From positions 1 through 64,000 of the forward strand of contig NZ_FOVM01000011.1 in the NCBI RefSeq assembly GCF_900115155.1: a stretch of DNA of 64,000 nucleotides, written 5' to 3'. This document shows positions 56,764 through 64,000 of this stretch, in pieces. The translations under genes and the position numbers were made by a program. This DNA is from Mycetocola miduiensis (lineage in GTDB: Bacteria > Actinomycetota > Actinomycetes > Actinomycetales > Microbacteriaceae). The notes beneath the pieces are model-generated. The model searched no databases. It was not told the DNA's origin and was given only the letters and a program-made list of their open reading frames with translations. Position 1 is the stretch's first letter. Each line of letters begins with the position of its first letter.

Positions 56764-57459
56764 ATGACAGATCTGATTGACACCACCGAGATGTACCTCC
56801 GTACGATTCTTGAGCTGGAAGAAGAGAACATCGTGCCCCTGCGGGCACGAATCTCCGAGCGGCTTGGGCACTCGGGTCCGACGGTGTCTCAGACGGTTGG
56901 CCGGATGGAACGTGATGGCCTCGTCGTGGTCTCCGGTGATCGCCACCTCGAATTGACTGGTCCTGGCCGGCGCAAAGCGGTGCATGTGATGCGCAAGCAC
57001 CGCCTCGCGGAACGGCTGCTCAGCGACGTCATCGGACTGGAGTGGGAATTCGTCCACGAAGAAGCCTGTCGTTGGGAACACGTGATGAGCGAGCAGGTCG
57101 AGCGGAAGCTCCTCGCCATGCTCGACCACCCCACTGAGTCGCCGTACGGGAACCCGATCCCCGGCCTCGATGAACTGGGTGATACCCCGGCCGGAACCTT
57201 TTCGCACGGTGTCACGAGCCTCGTGGAACTGGTCCGCGGTGCCGTCGGGCCGACCACTGCCACGATCCGTCGCCTCGGTGAACCGGCCCAGGTCGACCCC
57301 GAACTCCTGCTCCAGCTCAAACAGGCCGGTGTGATGCCCGGCAACATCGGCGTGTTCTCCGCCGTCGGGTCCTACGTTCTGGTTCGGGTTGAGGGCTTTG
57401 GCGGCGGCCTCGAACTGCCCAATGAGGTGGCTGGGCACATCTTCGTCCAGGACGCGTAA
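56764..57459 (+). CDS. DtxR/IdeR-family metal-dependent repressor
   Basis: A 231-residue regulator. The winged helix comprises TTEMYLRTILELEEENIVPL and ARISERLGHSGPTVSQTVGR; the metal-binding/dimerisation domain has HRLAERLLSDVIGLEWEFVH, EACRWEHVMSEQVE with ligands Glu/Cys/His, and TESPYGNPIPG. The C-terminal SH3-like domain is present. The Cys102-type ligand (EEACRWEHV) fits DtxR/IdeR. ATG at 56764 follows CTGGGGAG. It probably senses iron or manganese. Confidence 0.92.
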   Translation: MTDLIDTTEMYLRTILELEEENIVPLRARISERLGHSGPTVSQTVGRMERDGLVVVSGDRHLELTGPGRRKAVHVMRKHRLAERLLSDVIGLEWEFVHEEACRWEHVMSEQVERKLLAMLDHPTESPYGNPIPGLDELGDTPAGTFSHGVTSLVELVRGAVGPTTATIRRLGEPAQVDPELLLQLKQAGVMPGNIGVFSAVGSYVLVRVEGFGGGLELPNEVAGHIFVQDA

Positions 57460-57525
57460 AGACAGGGCATCCAGCCCCGTCGCGTGGCCTCGCTCACGGT
57501 CACTGAGGCAGCCACCAGAATCTGT

Positions 57526-57576
57526 CGTTACCAATTCGTTAGAAATGTCTGGCTTTTTGGTGACAAATCGGTAACG
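57526..57576. promoter_or_regulatory. Two MtrA-like boxes upstream of the NlpC/P60 gene
   Basis: Minus strand at 57526-57542: CTAACGAATTGGTAACG, a direct repeat with 11-bp spacing. Plus strand at 57560-57576: GTGACAAATCGGTAACG, another such repeat. The pattern resembles MtrA-type direct repeats that control cell-wall hydrolase genes in actinobacteria. A -10-like TAGCCT follows at 57583-57588. Confidence 0.55.
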
Positions 57577-57588
57577 ATCACGTAGCCT

Positions 57589-57733
57589 CGGATAAGTCCG
57601 AAGGTCGCAAGTCGATCGCAGGACCCGGTGCCGGGCGTCTCACTCGCTCGTCTCCCTGTGCCGGTAAACCCGATATTTGTTGCGGACGAGGCAGTTTCCC
57701 TAAAGGCTGTGCGAGGCGCCGGAGGTTTTTACC
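57589..57733 (+). promoter_or_regulatory. Structured 5' leader of the NlpC/P60 gene
   Basis: The leader is about 140 bases long. TCGGA-TAAG-TCCGA at 57588-57601 forms a hairpin, CCCGG-TG-CCGGG at 57624-57635 another, and GGAGG at 57721-57725 precedes the TTG start. Cell-wall hydrolase genes in actinobacteria are often preceded by a cyclic-di-AMP riboswitch, but its conserved motifs are not evident here. Confidence 0.4.
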
Positions 57734-58636
57734 TTGGCCAATTCTACTGATCCTGGCGCGCTCGGGAAATCGTTGCAGCCTTCGGGCTCCGGAACCGTTG
57801 CGAACCAGGCCGCGGTCTCTCCACGCCTCGCGGCTCCGCGTCGCGCGGCGACACCCACCCCGTCATCCGCGCCAACGCCGAAAGCGCCAGTCAAATCAGG
57901 CTGGCGGGGGTGGCGGTCGACGGCCATCATGGCGCTCGTCGTCCCCGGCCTGTTCGCCACCATGGCGCTGCCGGCATACGCATTCACGCCGGCAACGGAT
58001 GCGGCGGGCAACTCGTCACTCCAGTCCCTGAAGGAAGCCGGGGCGCAGTCCCTTTCTGTCGACGCGGGCGTCGCCGCCAACGCCGTCGCAAGGGATGGTT
58101 ACTCGGCCACGACGGAAGCCGAACTGGCCGCAGCCAACGCGGCTGCCGCGGCGGCCAAGGCCGCTGCCGACGCTGCAGCAAAAGCCGCGGCGGACGCCGC
58201 GAACGCCGCAGCCCAGCGCGCCACGTTCACGAACACCCAGAAGAGCTTCTCCGGGCCGTCGGCTGAGGACCTGGTGAAGGCGCCGCCGTACCCCAACTTC
58301 AGCCTCTCGCAGGTCTACTCGGTTGCGCTGCAGTACCAGGTAGTGCCTTACGTGTACGGCGGAGCGACACCTGCAGGCTTCGACTGCTCAGGTTTCGTGA
58401 AGTACGTCTACGCCCAGTTCGGCGTCAACATGCCGCACTCGTCGACTGCCCAGGGCAACATGGGAACCCGGATCTCGATCGAGGACGCCGTCCCGGGCGA
58501 CCTCATCGTGAGCGCCGGTCACATCGGCTTCTACGCCGGCGACAATAAAATCCTTCACGCCTCGCGCCCAGGAACACCGCTGCGCATCGGCCCGATCTAC
58601 GCGGATAACTGGTGGGTCGTCCGCATCGGGATTTGA
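57734..58636 (+). CDS. NlpC/P60 cell-wall peptidase
   Basis: A 300-residue exported hydrolase. The start is TTG, supported by GGAGG eight bases upstream. The N-terminal 60 residues are Ser/Pro/basic, followed by a signal/anchor helix (MALVVPGLFATMALPAYAF) and an Ala-rich coiled linker (AAANAAAAAAKAAADAAAKA). The NlpC/P60 domain has catalytic Cys218 (GFDCSGFV), His263 (GHIGFYAG) and His275 (LHASRPG). It probably cuts peptide cross-bridges during growth. MtrA-like sites upstream fit this role. Confidence 0.93.
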   Translation: MANSTDPGALGKSLQPSGSGTVANQAAVSPRLAAPRRAATPTPSSAPTPKAPVKSGWRGWRSTAIMALVVPGLFATMALPAYAFTPATDAAGNSSLQSLKEAGAQSLSVDAGVAANAVARDGYSATTEAELAAANAAAAAAKAAADAAAKAAADAANAAAQRATFTNTQKSFSGPSAEDLVKAPPYPNFSLSQVYSVALQYQVVPYVYGGATPAGFDCSGFVKYVYAQFGVNMPHSSTAQGNMGTRISIEDAVPGDLIVSAGHIGFYAGDNKILHASRPGTPLRIGPIYADNWWVVRIGI

Positions 58637-58682
58637 TCGTCCGGGTGCTGTCCATTCGGGAACAGTCCTCGAAACGACACAG

Positions 58683-58716
58683 AATCGGTGTGCCTCCGTG
58701 CGGAGGCACACCGATT
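58683..58716 (+). terminator. Hairpin after the NlpC/P60 gene
   Basis: AATCGGTGTGCCTCCG and CGGAGGCACACCGATT form a perfect 16-bp stem around TG. No T-run follows; instead the 3' arm is part of a tandem repeat. Confidence 0.75.
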
Positions 58717-58743
58717 GTGGGTTACACACCGATTGTGGGTTAC
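58708..58743. repeat. 18-bp perfect tandem duplication
   Basis: ACACCGATTGTGGGTTAC occurs twice in tandem (58708-58725 and 58726-58743). The first copy includes the 3' arm of the preceding hairpin. Confidence 0.9.
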
Positions 58744-58990
58744 ATTAAAGCCCTGACCTTTGGAAAGTGCGGGAAGCTCATGGTTCGAATACCCAGAATC
58801 CACACCACGGATGCTTGCGGTTGCCTCGAAACAGGGCCCGCCGGCTACTCATGTCACTGCCGCTCGTCGGCCGTGGAAAGGCGCTGTCTGTAAAGACGGC
58901 GCCTTTTTTTGTGCCCGGATCCAGTTCTTCCCTCGGTCGGAGACAACCGAATGACCGTGAAGCCGTCACGGCGATTTGAGAGGAACCGAC
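58744..58990. other. Intergenic stretch ending in a strong terminator
   Basis: No protein frame is convincing. A hairpin at 58877-58907 (AAAGGCGCTGTCT with AGACGGCGCCTTT, loop GTAA) runs into seven Ts to 58910, a strong intrinsic terminator. It lies about 240 bp beyond the NlpC/P60 stop, so it might end a small non-coding RNA. Confidence 0.5.
58877..58910 (+). terminator. Intrinsic terminator with T-run
   Basis: Stem AAAGGCGCTGTCT/AGACGGCGCCTTT with one T-G wobble, loop GTAA, followed directly by Ts. It separates the NlpC/P60 region from the HNH gene. Confidence 0.9.
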
Positions 58991-59491
58991 ATGCGCACAC
59001 TGGTGTTGAACGCCGGGTACGAACCCCTTGCCATCGTTTCATTCCGTCGAGCGCTTGTGCTCGTGATGAATCACAAGGCATCCATCGTCGAAATCGACAC
59101 CGGCCACCCGGTGTGGGCGACAGACGGTGCGCATGACCGCCCATCCGTCATCGTGCTGAGCCGATACGTGAAGATTCCGAATTCGCGCCGCGTGCCGGTC
59201 ACCCGACGTGGCGTGCTGCGTCGCGACGCGAACCGGTGCGGGTATTGCGGCACGGCAGCGTCGACCATCGACCACATCCTGCCCCGTTCCCGAGGGGGAG
59301 CAGACTCGTGGGAGAACCTCGTCGCGTGCTGCCTGCGCTGCAACAACGCGAAGAGTGACAGGACCCCGGGCGAAATGGGTTGGTCGCTGCGCACGAAACC
59401 GCGGATGCCGTACGGCCCGACCTGGGCGGTTCGCGGAGCAGAGCGAGCGACTCCGCTGTGGGACCAGTACCTCACACCGGCGGCAGCCTGA
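58991..59491 (+). CDS. HNH endonuclease (small actinobacterial type)
   Basis: A 166-residue protein. The N-terminal region (MRTLVLNAGYEPLAIVSFRR) is characteristic; the HNH motif includes RCGYCG and CLRC zinc pairs and DHILPRSRGGADSWENLV. Its physiological role is unknown. ATG at 58991 follows GAGAGGA; an in-frame ATG five codons earlier lacks a site. It lies beyond a strong terminator, so it has its own promoter. Confidence 0.9.
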   Translation: MRTLVLNAGYEPLAIVSFRRALVLVMNHKASIVEIDTGHPVWATDGAHDRPSVIVLSRYVKIPNSRRVPVTRRGVLRRDANRCGYCGTAASTIDHILPRSRGGADSWENLVACCLRCNNAKSDRTPGEMGWSLRTKPRMPYGPTWAVRGAERATPLWDQYLTPAAA

Positions 59492-59494
59492 GCT

Positions 59495-59875
59495 CTAACC
59501 TTTGGACTGGGACAGGCAGACGAAGTTTCCTTCGGAGTCCTTGAACCAGGCGCCGTACTCGTCCCCGTACTCGGCGACACCATCCACGGTCTTGAGGTCG
59601 CCGGAGTCGTACTCTTCGAAGGTGACTCCGGCGCTCTTCAGCTGGTCCATGGTGGCTCGGATGTCGGTCACGGCCCAACAGATCTGAGTGTTCTGGGCCG
59701 TACCGGCGTTGGGGGTCCGATAGATCAGCAGGTCAGGGGCGTCGGCAGAGCCGTAGATCAGGTTATCGTCGTCCTCCCGGGTCGGCTCCAGGCCGAGTTT
59801 GTCGCGATAGAAGTCGCGGGCGCGAGTGATATCGGAGGCAGGCAGGACGGTATATGAATCGGACAATTTGAGCAT
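59495..59875 (-). CDS. VOC-family (glyoxalase/bleomycin-resistance) protein
   Basis: A 126-residue vicinal-oxygen-chelate protein with two beta-alpha-beta-beta-beta units: LPASDITRARDFYRDKLGLE in the first, CWAVTDIRATMDQLKSAGVT and KDSEGNFVCLSQSK in the second. Metal ligands are not clear, so the enzyme activity is unknown. GGAG lies upstream of the ATG. Confidence 0.88.
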   Translation of the reverse strand: MLKLSDSYTVLPASDITRARDFYRDKLGLEPTREDDDNLIYGSADAPDLLIYRTPNAGTAQNTQICWAVTDIRATMDQLKSAGVTFEEYDSGDLKTVDGVAEYGDEYGAWFKDSEGNFVCLSQSKG

Positions 59876-60089
59876 GATGTCAGCTCCAGGTTCTTCGGCC
59901 GGAACGACGTGGGGTGTTGTCGCCGGTCTGGTGGGACTGGTCGGGACAGGGGAGGGGAAGACGTCTCGCTCTGCCGGATACCGATCCGAAGAGCAGGGCG
60001 CCGCGAATCACCGTGTTTCATCCGGAATGGTACGCCAGAGCGGTCACGGCGCACAGGGGGTTTTCGGCTCCGCTAAACTGGCGGAGTCA

Positions 60090-60164
60090 GCCTCTGTAGC
60101 TCAACGGAAGAGCACCTCCGTCCTAAGGAGTTGGTTGGGGGTTCGAATCCCTCCAGGGGCACCA
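60090..60164 (+). tRNA. tRNA-Arg (anticodon CCT), CCA encoded
   Basis: Acceptor GCCTCTG pairs with CAGGGGC; D arm GCTC...GAGC; anticodon loop GTCCTAA gives CCT; T arm GGGGG-TTCGAAT-CCCTC. CCA follows the discriminator A at 60161. Confidence 0.95.
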
Positions 60165-60308
60165 GGAAAATTGGCCAGCGGCCCTCTTGCGCTGTGTACG
60201 CACCGGGGCCATACACGGCTGCAGCAGAGCTTGTTCTGACAGCCTGCACCCGTTCCCGACTCGAGCGCTCCCCAGTGCAAGCCCTCCACCAAGTCACGGA
60301 GGCTTCGC

Positions 60309-60863
60309 ATGTCCATGTCTACGTCCACGTCCACGTTCTCGCGAGTGCTGACCCTCGCCATCGTCGCGACGGCCGGCGTCCTCACTCCGTCGATCGCCGG
60401 CACCCCCCGCCGAGGCACATCCGCCCGTCGGGACCGACCCGGCTGTGATCACCGAGTGGGACGCGATCGCCACCCGCACCATCTTCACGGAGAACGCAAC
60501 TCCTTCCTTCCTTTCGCGGTTCCCTGGTTGGGCTTCGTTTGTCCGCTGGCGCTCAAGTCGGCAACGCAATTCGACCTCCCCGAGCCGTACCCGCTCGACA
60601 GTGAGGCTTACCCGCGTGACCGGGTCGACATCCAATGTCTTCGGCTACCTGTTCGGCGAGAATTCTCTCGACATCGACGCACCGGCCCTCGTGGACTCGA
60701 CGACGACGAGGCATTACGACAGCACGGACGTCTGGGATCAGGATGCCATGAACGCACGAGTCTGGCTCGGGCTCCATTTCCGTGCCTCGATGGGATTCGC
60801 GAACGAGGTCGCGCACAACGTGTCTGACGAAGTGATCAGGACGCATTTCCGGCCGGTGAACTG
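60309..60863 (+). pseudogene. Vanadium-haloperoxidase/PAP2-like gene, frameshifted and internally deleted
   Basis: The ATG at 60309 follows GGAGG and gives a signal peptide (VLTLAIVATAGVLTPSIA). A C6 run at about 60403 shifts the frame; the family N-terminus AVITEWDAIATRTIFTENAT then appears in the second frame. The next family segment SATQFDLPEPYPLDSEAYPR lies back in the first frame, and the C-terminal part MNARVWLGLHFRASMGFANE in the second again. Only about 180 of an expected 400+ residues remain, and the catalytic core is absent. It lies 145 bp after tRNA-Arg. Confidence 0.8.
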
Positions 60864-60974
60864 ACCGTTCGACGGGTTCGCCGCTGAACTGCAGATTCGG
60901 TGACGACCCCGTTTGCGATTTCCTGAATAAACAAGCTGGGCTCCTTTCGTCGTCACGGTGAATAGGCTGGGGCG

Positions 60975-61679
60975 ATGTATCACCGCCCGGAGGTCCCCAG
61001 CGAAACGTTCCGGGATGCCGCCGGACGTGCCATCCCGTACGGGGCCCGGTGGGGGAGCGACGCGCCACCGGATAACGCCTACAGCGTTGACTCCCACCCC
61101 GAGCGATTTGCTCCGGTTCACCTCGCCGCCGACGCGCTCATAGCCCACTTGACAGATACGTTCGAGGTTATCGTCGAGCACACCCTTGCTGCGACGGATG
61201 ACCTGCTCCGTCCTGTTACTGACGCGGTCCGGGCCGTTCGTCTGACGCCTGCGTCTGCCGAGGCGGCATCACTGACCTTCGTCTTCACCTCATACCCCGG
61301 CGTACTGCTGCATGCGGGACTGCTGAACGACTTCAGTTACCCCGTCTGCGGATGCGACGCGTGCGATGAGACGTGGCAGTCGGTGGCCGCCGAAATGGAG
61401 TGGCAGGTTCTGGCGGTCGCCGGCGGAGGTTATCGCGAGACGTGGCGGCCGGGGCTCCTGCCGAGCGTGACTTTCTCACTTGACGCTGTGGACGGCAGCC
61501 AGGGCATGAGCGGCGAGAACCGAGCCGCCGACGTGCCCCGCCAACCGACTGGCCGCGGCGAAGAGTCGGCTGCGCGGCATCGGACAGGCATGGAAGCCGT
61601 GGTCGCCGCGTCCGTCAGCCATTTGAACGCTCCTTGTGGCAGCACTCGACCCGCAACAAGTCAGCGGCCAGGATACTGA
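60975..61679 (+). CDS. DUF6226 family protein
   Basis: A 234-residue cytoplasmic protein of an actinobacterial family without known function. The core FRDAAGRAIPYGARWGSD and CGCDACDETWQSVAAEMEWQ is distinctive; the clustered Cys in CGCDACD may bind metal. The C-terminal 70 residues are low complexity. A -10-like TAGGCT at 60963-60968 stands six bases before the ATG, so the mRNA is probably leaderless. Confidence 0.8.
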   Translation: MYHRPEVPSETFRDAAGRAIPYGARWGSDAPPDNAYSVDSHPERFAPVHLAADALIAHLTDTFEVIVEHTLAATDDLLRPVTDAVRAVRLTPASAEAASLTFVFTSYPGVLLHAGLLNDFSYPVCGCDACDETWQSVAAEMEWQVLAVAGGGYRETWRPGLLPSVTFSLDAVDGSQGMSGENRAADVPRQPTGRGEESAARHRTGMEAVVAASVSHLNAPCGSTRPATSQRPGY

Positions 61680-61680
61680 C

Positions 61681-61821
61681 ATGGAAATCTCCGGGGGCAC
61701 AGGCATCAGCGGGCCTAGGGCGGGCAGCGAAGCGGAAGGCGGGCCAGCGCCGACTCGCCTTCGGGGAAGCCGCTCGGCATCCGTTCTCGCAATAGTGGCT
61801 GGACTTCTGCTCGAACTATGA
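61681..61821 (+). CDS. Possible 46-aa small protein
   Basis: An open frame starts with MEISGGTGISGPRAGSEAEG one base after the DUF6226 stop and ends with a short hydrophobic stretch (VLAIVAGLLLEL). It could be a coupled small membrane protein or a truncated gene start. There is no ribosome site; support is weak. Confidence 0.25.
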   Translation: MEISGGTGISGPRAGSEAEGGPAPTRLRGSRSASVLAIVAGLLLEL

Positions 61822-61942
61822 ACCCTGTTACAGCGGCAGCAACGGCTGCTCAGGCGGCGGATAGCCCACGAACACAGCCAACTCGGCGAAAAACCGGTGA
61901 TGCTACCGGCATTTCATACCGCGAGCGCTTAGGGTGTGGGTT

Positions 61943-64000
61943 GTGTGGCGGCTAGACAAGAAACCAGATGCGCGTGATTTTGAGATCGACGACGCAAATA
62001 CTTCGCTTGCGCTCTCGGTCACCAGTCCGACCGGCCTGAGCGTCGGCGACCCGAACTTCGCGGTGGCAAACGTGGCAGACACGGAACGGCAGCGGTGGCG
62101 CGACCAGCTGGCAGCGGTGGGTGGACGTTCACCCCTTCTGCACTTCATCGACGAACCCCGCACCCGGATCGAGCTGAGTTCGACGCACCCCGGCGGCCTT
62201 CCCCAGTTCATCACCGGGCACTCCACCCTGCTCTCGAACCTCATCCGCGATGAGCTCGCTCTCCGGAGTGCCAAGGCCGCTGCCGACCAGATCACCGTCA
62301 AGGGCATCGAACTTCGCACGGTCCGCGGCATCGAGTCCGTCCACCTCGCCATCGGCCTGGCCCAGTGGCGCAACAACGGCGAAGACTTCTCCGCCCCCGT
62401 TCTCCTCCGTCCTGTTGCCATCCGGCGCTACGGTCGCGACTTCGAGCTCAAGCTCAAGGGAGCACCGTTCCTCAACCCGGAGCTGGCCCGCGCGCTCCAC
62501 GAGCAGTACCGGATCACCCTCGACGCTGAGGCTTTCGAAGCGCTCGCCGTCACCAACGGAGTCTTCAAACCGCAACCGGTGATCGACCGGCTCCGCGGCC
62601 TGACCCAGCACCTCGAGTGGTTCAGCGTGCAGCCACGGCTCGTCGTGTCGTCGTTCGCGGATGTCGGGAACGCGCTGGCTCGAGACGCAGGCGACCTCGA
62701 GCATCCCGTCCTCGACGCACTCGCCGGTAACCCTGGTGCGCGTCGGCTCGTCGAAGGCCTGTTCAGCCCGGTGGATGCCATCGGCCAGGACGAGCGCCCC
62801 CCGGCCACAGACACCCTGCTTCTCGACGCGGACACCGAGCAGGAGAATGTGATTGCACAGATCTCCGCCGGGCATTCCATCGTCGTAACCACGCTCCCTG
62901 GCACCGGTGGAACCCAGACCGTCGTCAACGCGATCGGCGCCCTCGTCGCCCAGCACAAGCGGGTACTTGTCGTCAGCGCCAGGCGTTCAAGCCTCGACGG
63001 CATCCGACACCGTTTCAGCAAGGTCGGGCTCCCCGGCTTCACCGTCAGCCCGGCAACGATCCGGCGCGACCTCATCCAGGCGATCTCACGTAACGAGAAG
63101 GCTGTCGCTCCCAAGGTCGCCGACGTCGACGACGCCCTCGTGCGCCTGCGCAAGGTGCTCCTCGACTACCGCGGTTCGCTCGGCCGCGTCGACAGTGGCC
63201 TCGGCGTCAGCGTGATCGACGCGCTTGAAGCCCTGACCAGGCTCGGGAACCTCCCGGTTCCTCCGACGACATCGGCACGACTCGACGTCGCTTCCCTCGA
63301 GAAGCTCGCCGGCAATCGTGGGGTCACCGCGCGCAAGCTGGCGACCGCGGCCGCCCTCGGCGAGTTCCAGTACGGCCCCGACGACTCTCCCTGGTACGGC
63401 GCACAGTTCGCCAGCACCCGGCAGGCGAAGGCAACCCATGATCTCGCAAAGAAGCTGCATCGCACCGAACTTCCCCGGCTGCTCGAGCGTGGCTTCGAAC
63501 TCATCGGTCAGACCCGCATGCGCGCATTCGAGTCCGTTGAAGAACTCGGCATCTACCTGCGCCTGCTCCTCGACGTGCGTGAAACCCTCGACAAGTTCCA
63601 GCCGAGCGTCTTCGACCGGTCGCTCGGCGAGCTGATCGCCGCGACGAGCAACCGGCGGGATGCCCCGGCCATGTCAGGCGCGAACCGTCGCCGCCTCAAG
63701 AAACTCGCGCGCGAATACGTGCGCCCCGGGGTTCATATCGCGGACATGAACGCGGCCCTTCACCGCATTCAGCAACAGAGGACCCTGTGGCAGCGTTACG
63801 TCGCCGCTGGGGTGACCCCCGAGGTTCCGCTCGGCATCGCCGACGTGCAAGTCGCCTACCAGCGCGTGGTCGAAGATCTGAGCAAACTCGACGTCCCGCT
63901 CGGTCGCCACAAATCCGAGCCCCTGGTCTCGTTGCCAGTCAAGGAACTCATTCGCCTGCTCTCCGGCCTCGCCGCCGACTCCCAGGTGATGGAGAACCTC
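61943..64000 (+). CDS. AAA-type helicase-like protein, N-terminal 686 codons (cut by window end)
   Basis: A large actinobacterial superfamily-1-like gene that remains open to the right edge. GTG at 61943 is chosen: a -10-like TAGGGT ends seven bases upstream, implying leaderless translation; GTG at 61934 is possible. Residues 1-300 form a family-specific domain. The nucleotide loop at 319-326 reads PGTGGTQT, with Gln where the Walker A lysine is expected, as seen in relatives. Motif KRVLVVSARRSSLDGIRHR follows. The remaining helicase motifs lie beyond the window. Confidence 0.9.
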   Translation, partial: MWRLDKKPDARDFEIDDANTSLALSVTSPTGLSVGDPNFAVANVADTERQRWRDQLAAVGGRSPLLHFIDEPRTRIELSSTHPGGLPQFITGHSTLLSNLIRDELALRSAKAAADQITVKGIELRTVRGIESVHLAIGLAQWRNNGEDFSAPVLLRPVAIRRYGRDFELKLKGAPFLNPELARALHEQYRITLDAEAFEALAVTNGVFKPQPVIDRLRGLTQHLEWFSVQPRLVVSSFADVGNALARDAGDLEHPVLDALAGNPGARRLVEGLFSPVDAIGQDERPPATDTLLLDADTEQENVIAQISAGHSIVVTTLPGTGGTQTVVNAIGALVAQHKRVLVVSARRSSLDGIRHRFSKVGLPGFTVSPATIRRDLIQAISRNEKAVAPKVADVDDALVRLRKVLLDYRGSLGRVDSGLGVSVIDALEALTRLGNLPVPPTTSARLDVASLEKLAGNRGVTARKLATAAALGEFQYGPDDSPWYGAQFASTRQAKATHDLAKKLHRTELPRLLERGFELIGQTRMRAFESVEELGIYLRLLLDVRETLDKFQPSVFDRSLGELIAATSNRRDAPAMSGANRRRLKKLAREYVRPGVHIADMNAALHRIQQQRTLWQRYVAAGVTPEVPLGIADVQVAYQRVVEDLSKLDVPLGRHKSEPLVSLPVKELIRLLSGLAADSQVMENL

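Noticed and set aside
57589-57733. Cyclic-di-AMP (ydaO-yuaA) riboswitch before the NlpC/P60 gene
   Set aside because: Context fits, but the conserved GGGGGACCC and GGGGTGAATC-type segments are not seen, so I only list a structured leader.
58770-58810. Possible tRNA around GGTTCGAATACCC
   Set aside because: T stem does not pair and no acceptor or anticodon arm can be built.

Overview
The window is high-GC DNA from an actinobacterium. It encodes mycothiol synthase (MshD), a GlnR-type regulator, CarD, SenX3-RegX3, SigK-RskA, a DUF222/HNH protein, a WXG100 protein and the ImuA-ImuB-DnaE2 mutasome. Together with the many short conserved actinobacterial proteins, this points to the Micrococcales, most likely a Microbacteriaceae member (Cryobacterium/Leifsonia-like). 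The family assignment is inference. Most of the window is chromosomal core; accessory DNA is limited to a transposase tail at the left edge and several patches of gene debris.

Layout. 1-3.1 kb: IS481-like transposase tail, a methyltransferase and a DUF222/HNH protein. 3.2-9.3 kb: SOS mutagenesis operon imuA-imuB-dnaE2 behind a perfect LexA box, then a tiny membrane protein. 9.3-12.2 kb: a ribA-like scrap, tRNA-Lys, a conserved hypothetical gene and a PAP2/diacylglycerol-kinase fusion. 12.5-15.4 kb: cupredoxin lipoprotein, second lipoprotein, sigK, rskA. 15.4-24.4 kb (minus strand): pstSCAB behind a PHO box, then mutT1, ppk, mshD and glnR. 24.5-27.5 kb: small membrane proteins, a nitrobindin-like protein, a YgfZ-like protein and gpmA. 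27.5-30.3 kb: phoU divergent from senX3-regX3. 30.3-35.1 kb: a lipoprotein divergent from carD, ispDF, cysS, rlmB. 35.3-40.4 kb: DUF4032 kinase-like protein, a sugar-ABC ATPase, a DsbA-like protein and a ThrE-type exporter. 40.4-43.4 kb: tRNA-Thr, a LuxR/cupin deletion junction, a DMT transporter, a nitroreductase and msrB. 43.5-46.8 kb: DUF3263, LytR_C protein, cspA, CIRCE-groEL. 46.8-49.9 kb: orphan WXG100 gene and a two-component system. 50-55.4 kb: folP2-type gene plus a RibD-like reductase, a helicase-C protein, a cold-shock fusion and a poly-Asp DUF3027 protein. 55.5-58.6 kb: serC, a DtxR-family repressor and a NlpC/P60 hydrolase with a complex leader. 58.9-64 kb: HNH protein, VOC protein, tRNA-Arg, a broken haloperoxidase gene, DUF6226, and the first 686 codons of a large AAA-type helicase-like gene that runs off the right edge.

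Working together. About 15 kb is devoted to phosphate: PstSCAB import, PhoU and SenX3-RegX3 sensing, and polyphosphate synthesis by Ppk with its MutT1 partner. GlnR sits at the head of the mshD-ppk-mutT1 strand. SOS mutagenesis, envelope stress (SigK/RskA) and heat/cold shock form separate units with recognisable operators. Many genes have a -10-like hexamer exactly six bases before the start codon, suggesting widespread leaderless mRNAs. Each of the three tRNA genes has decayed sequence on its 3' side, which may mark old integration sites.
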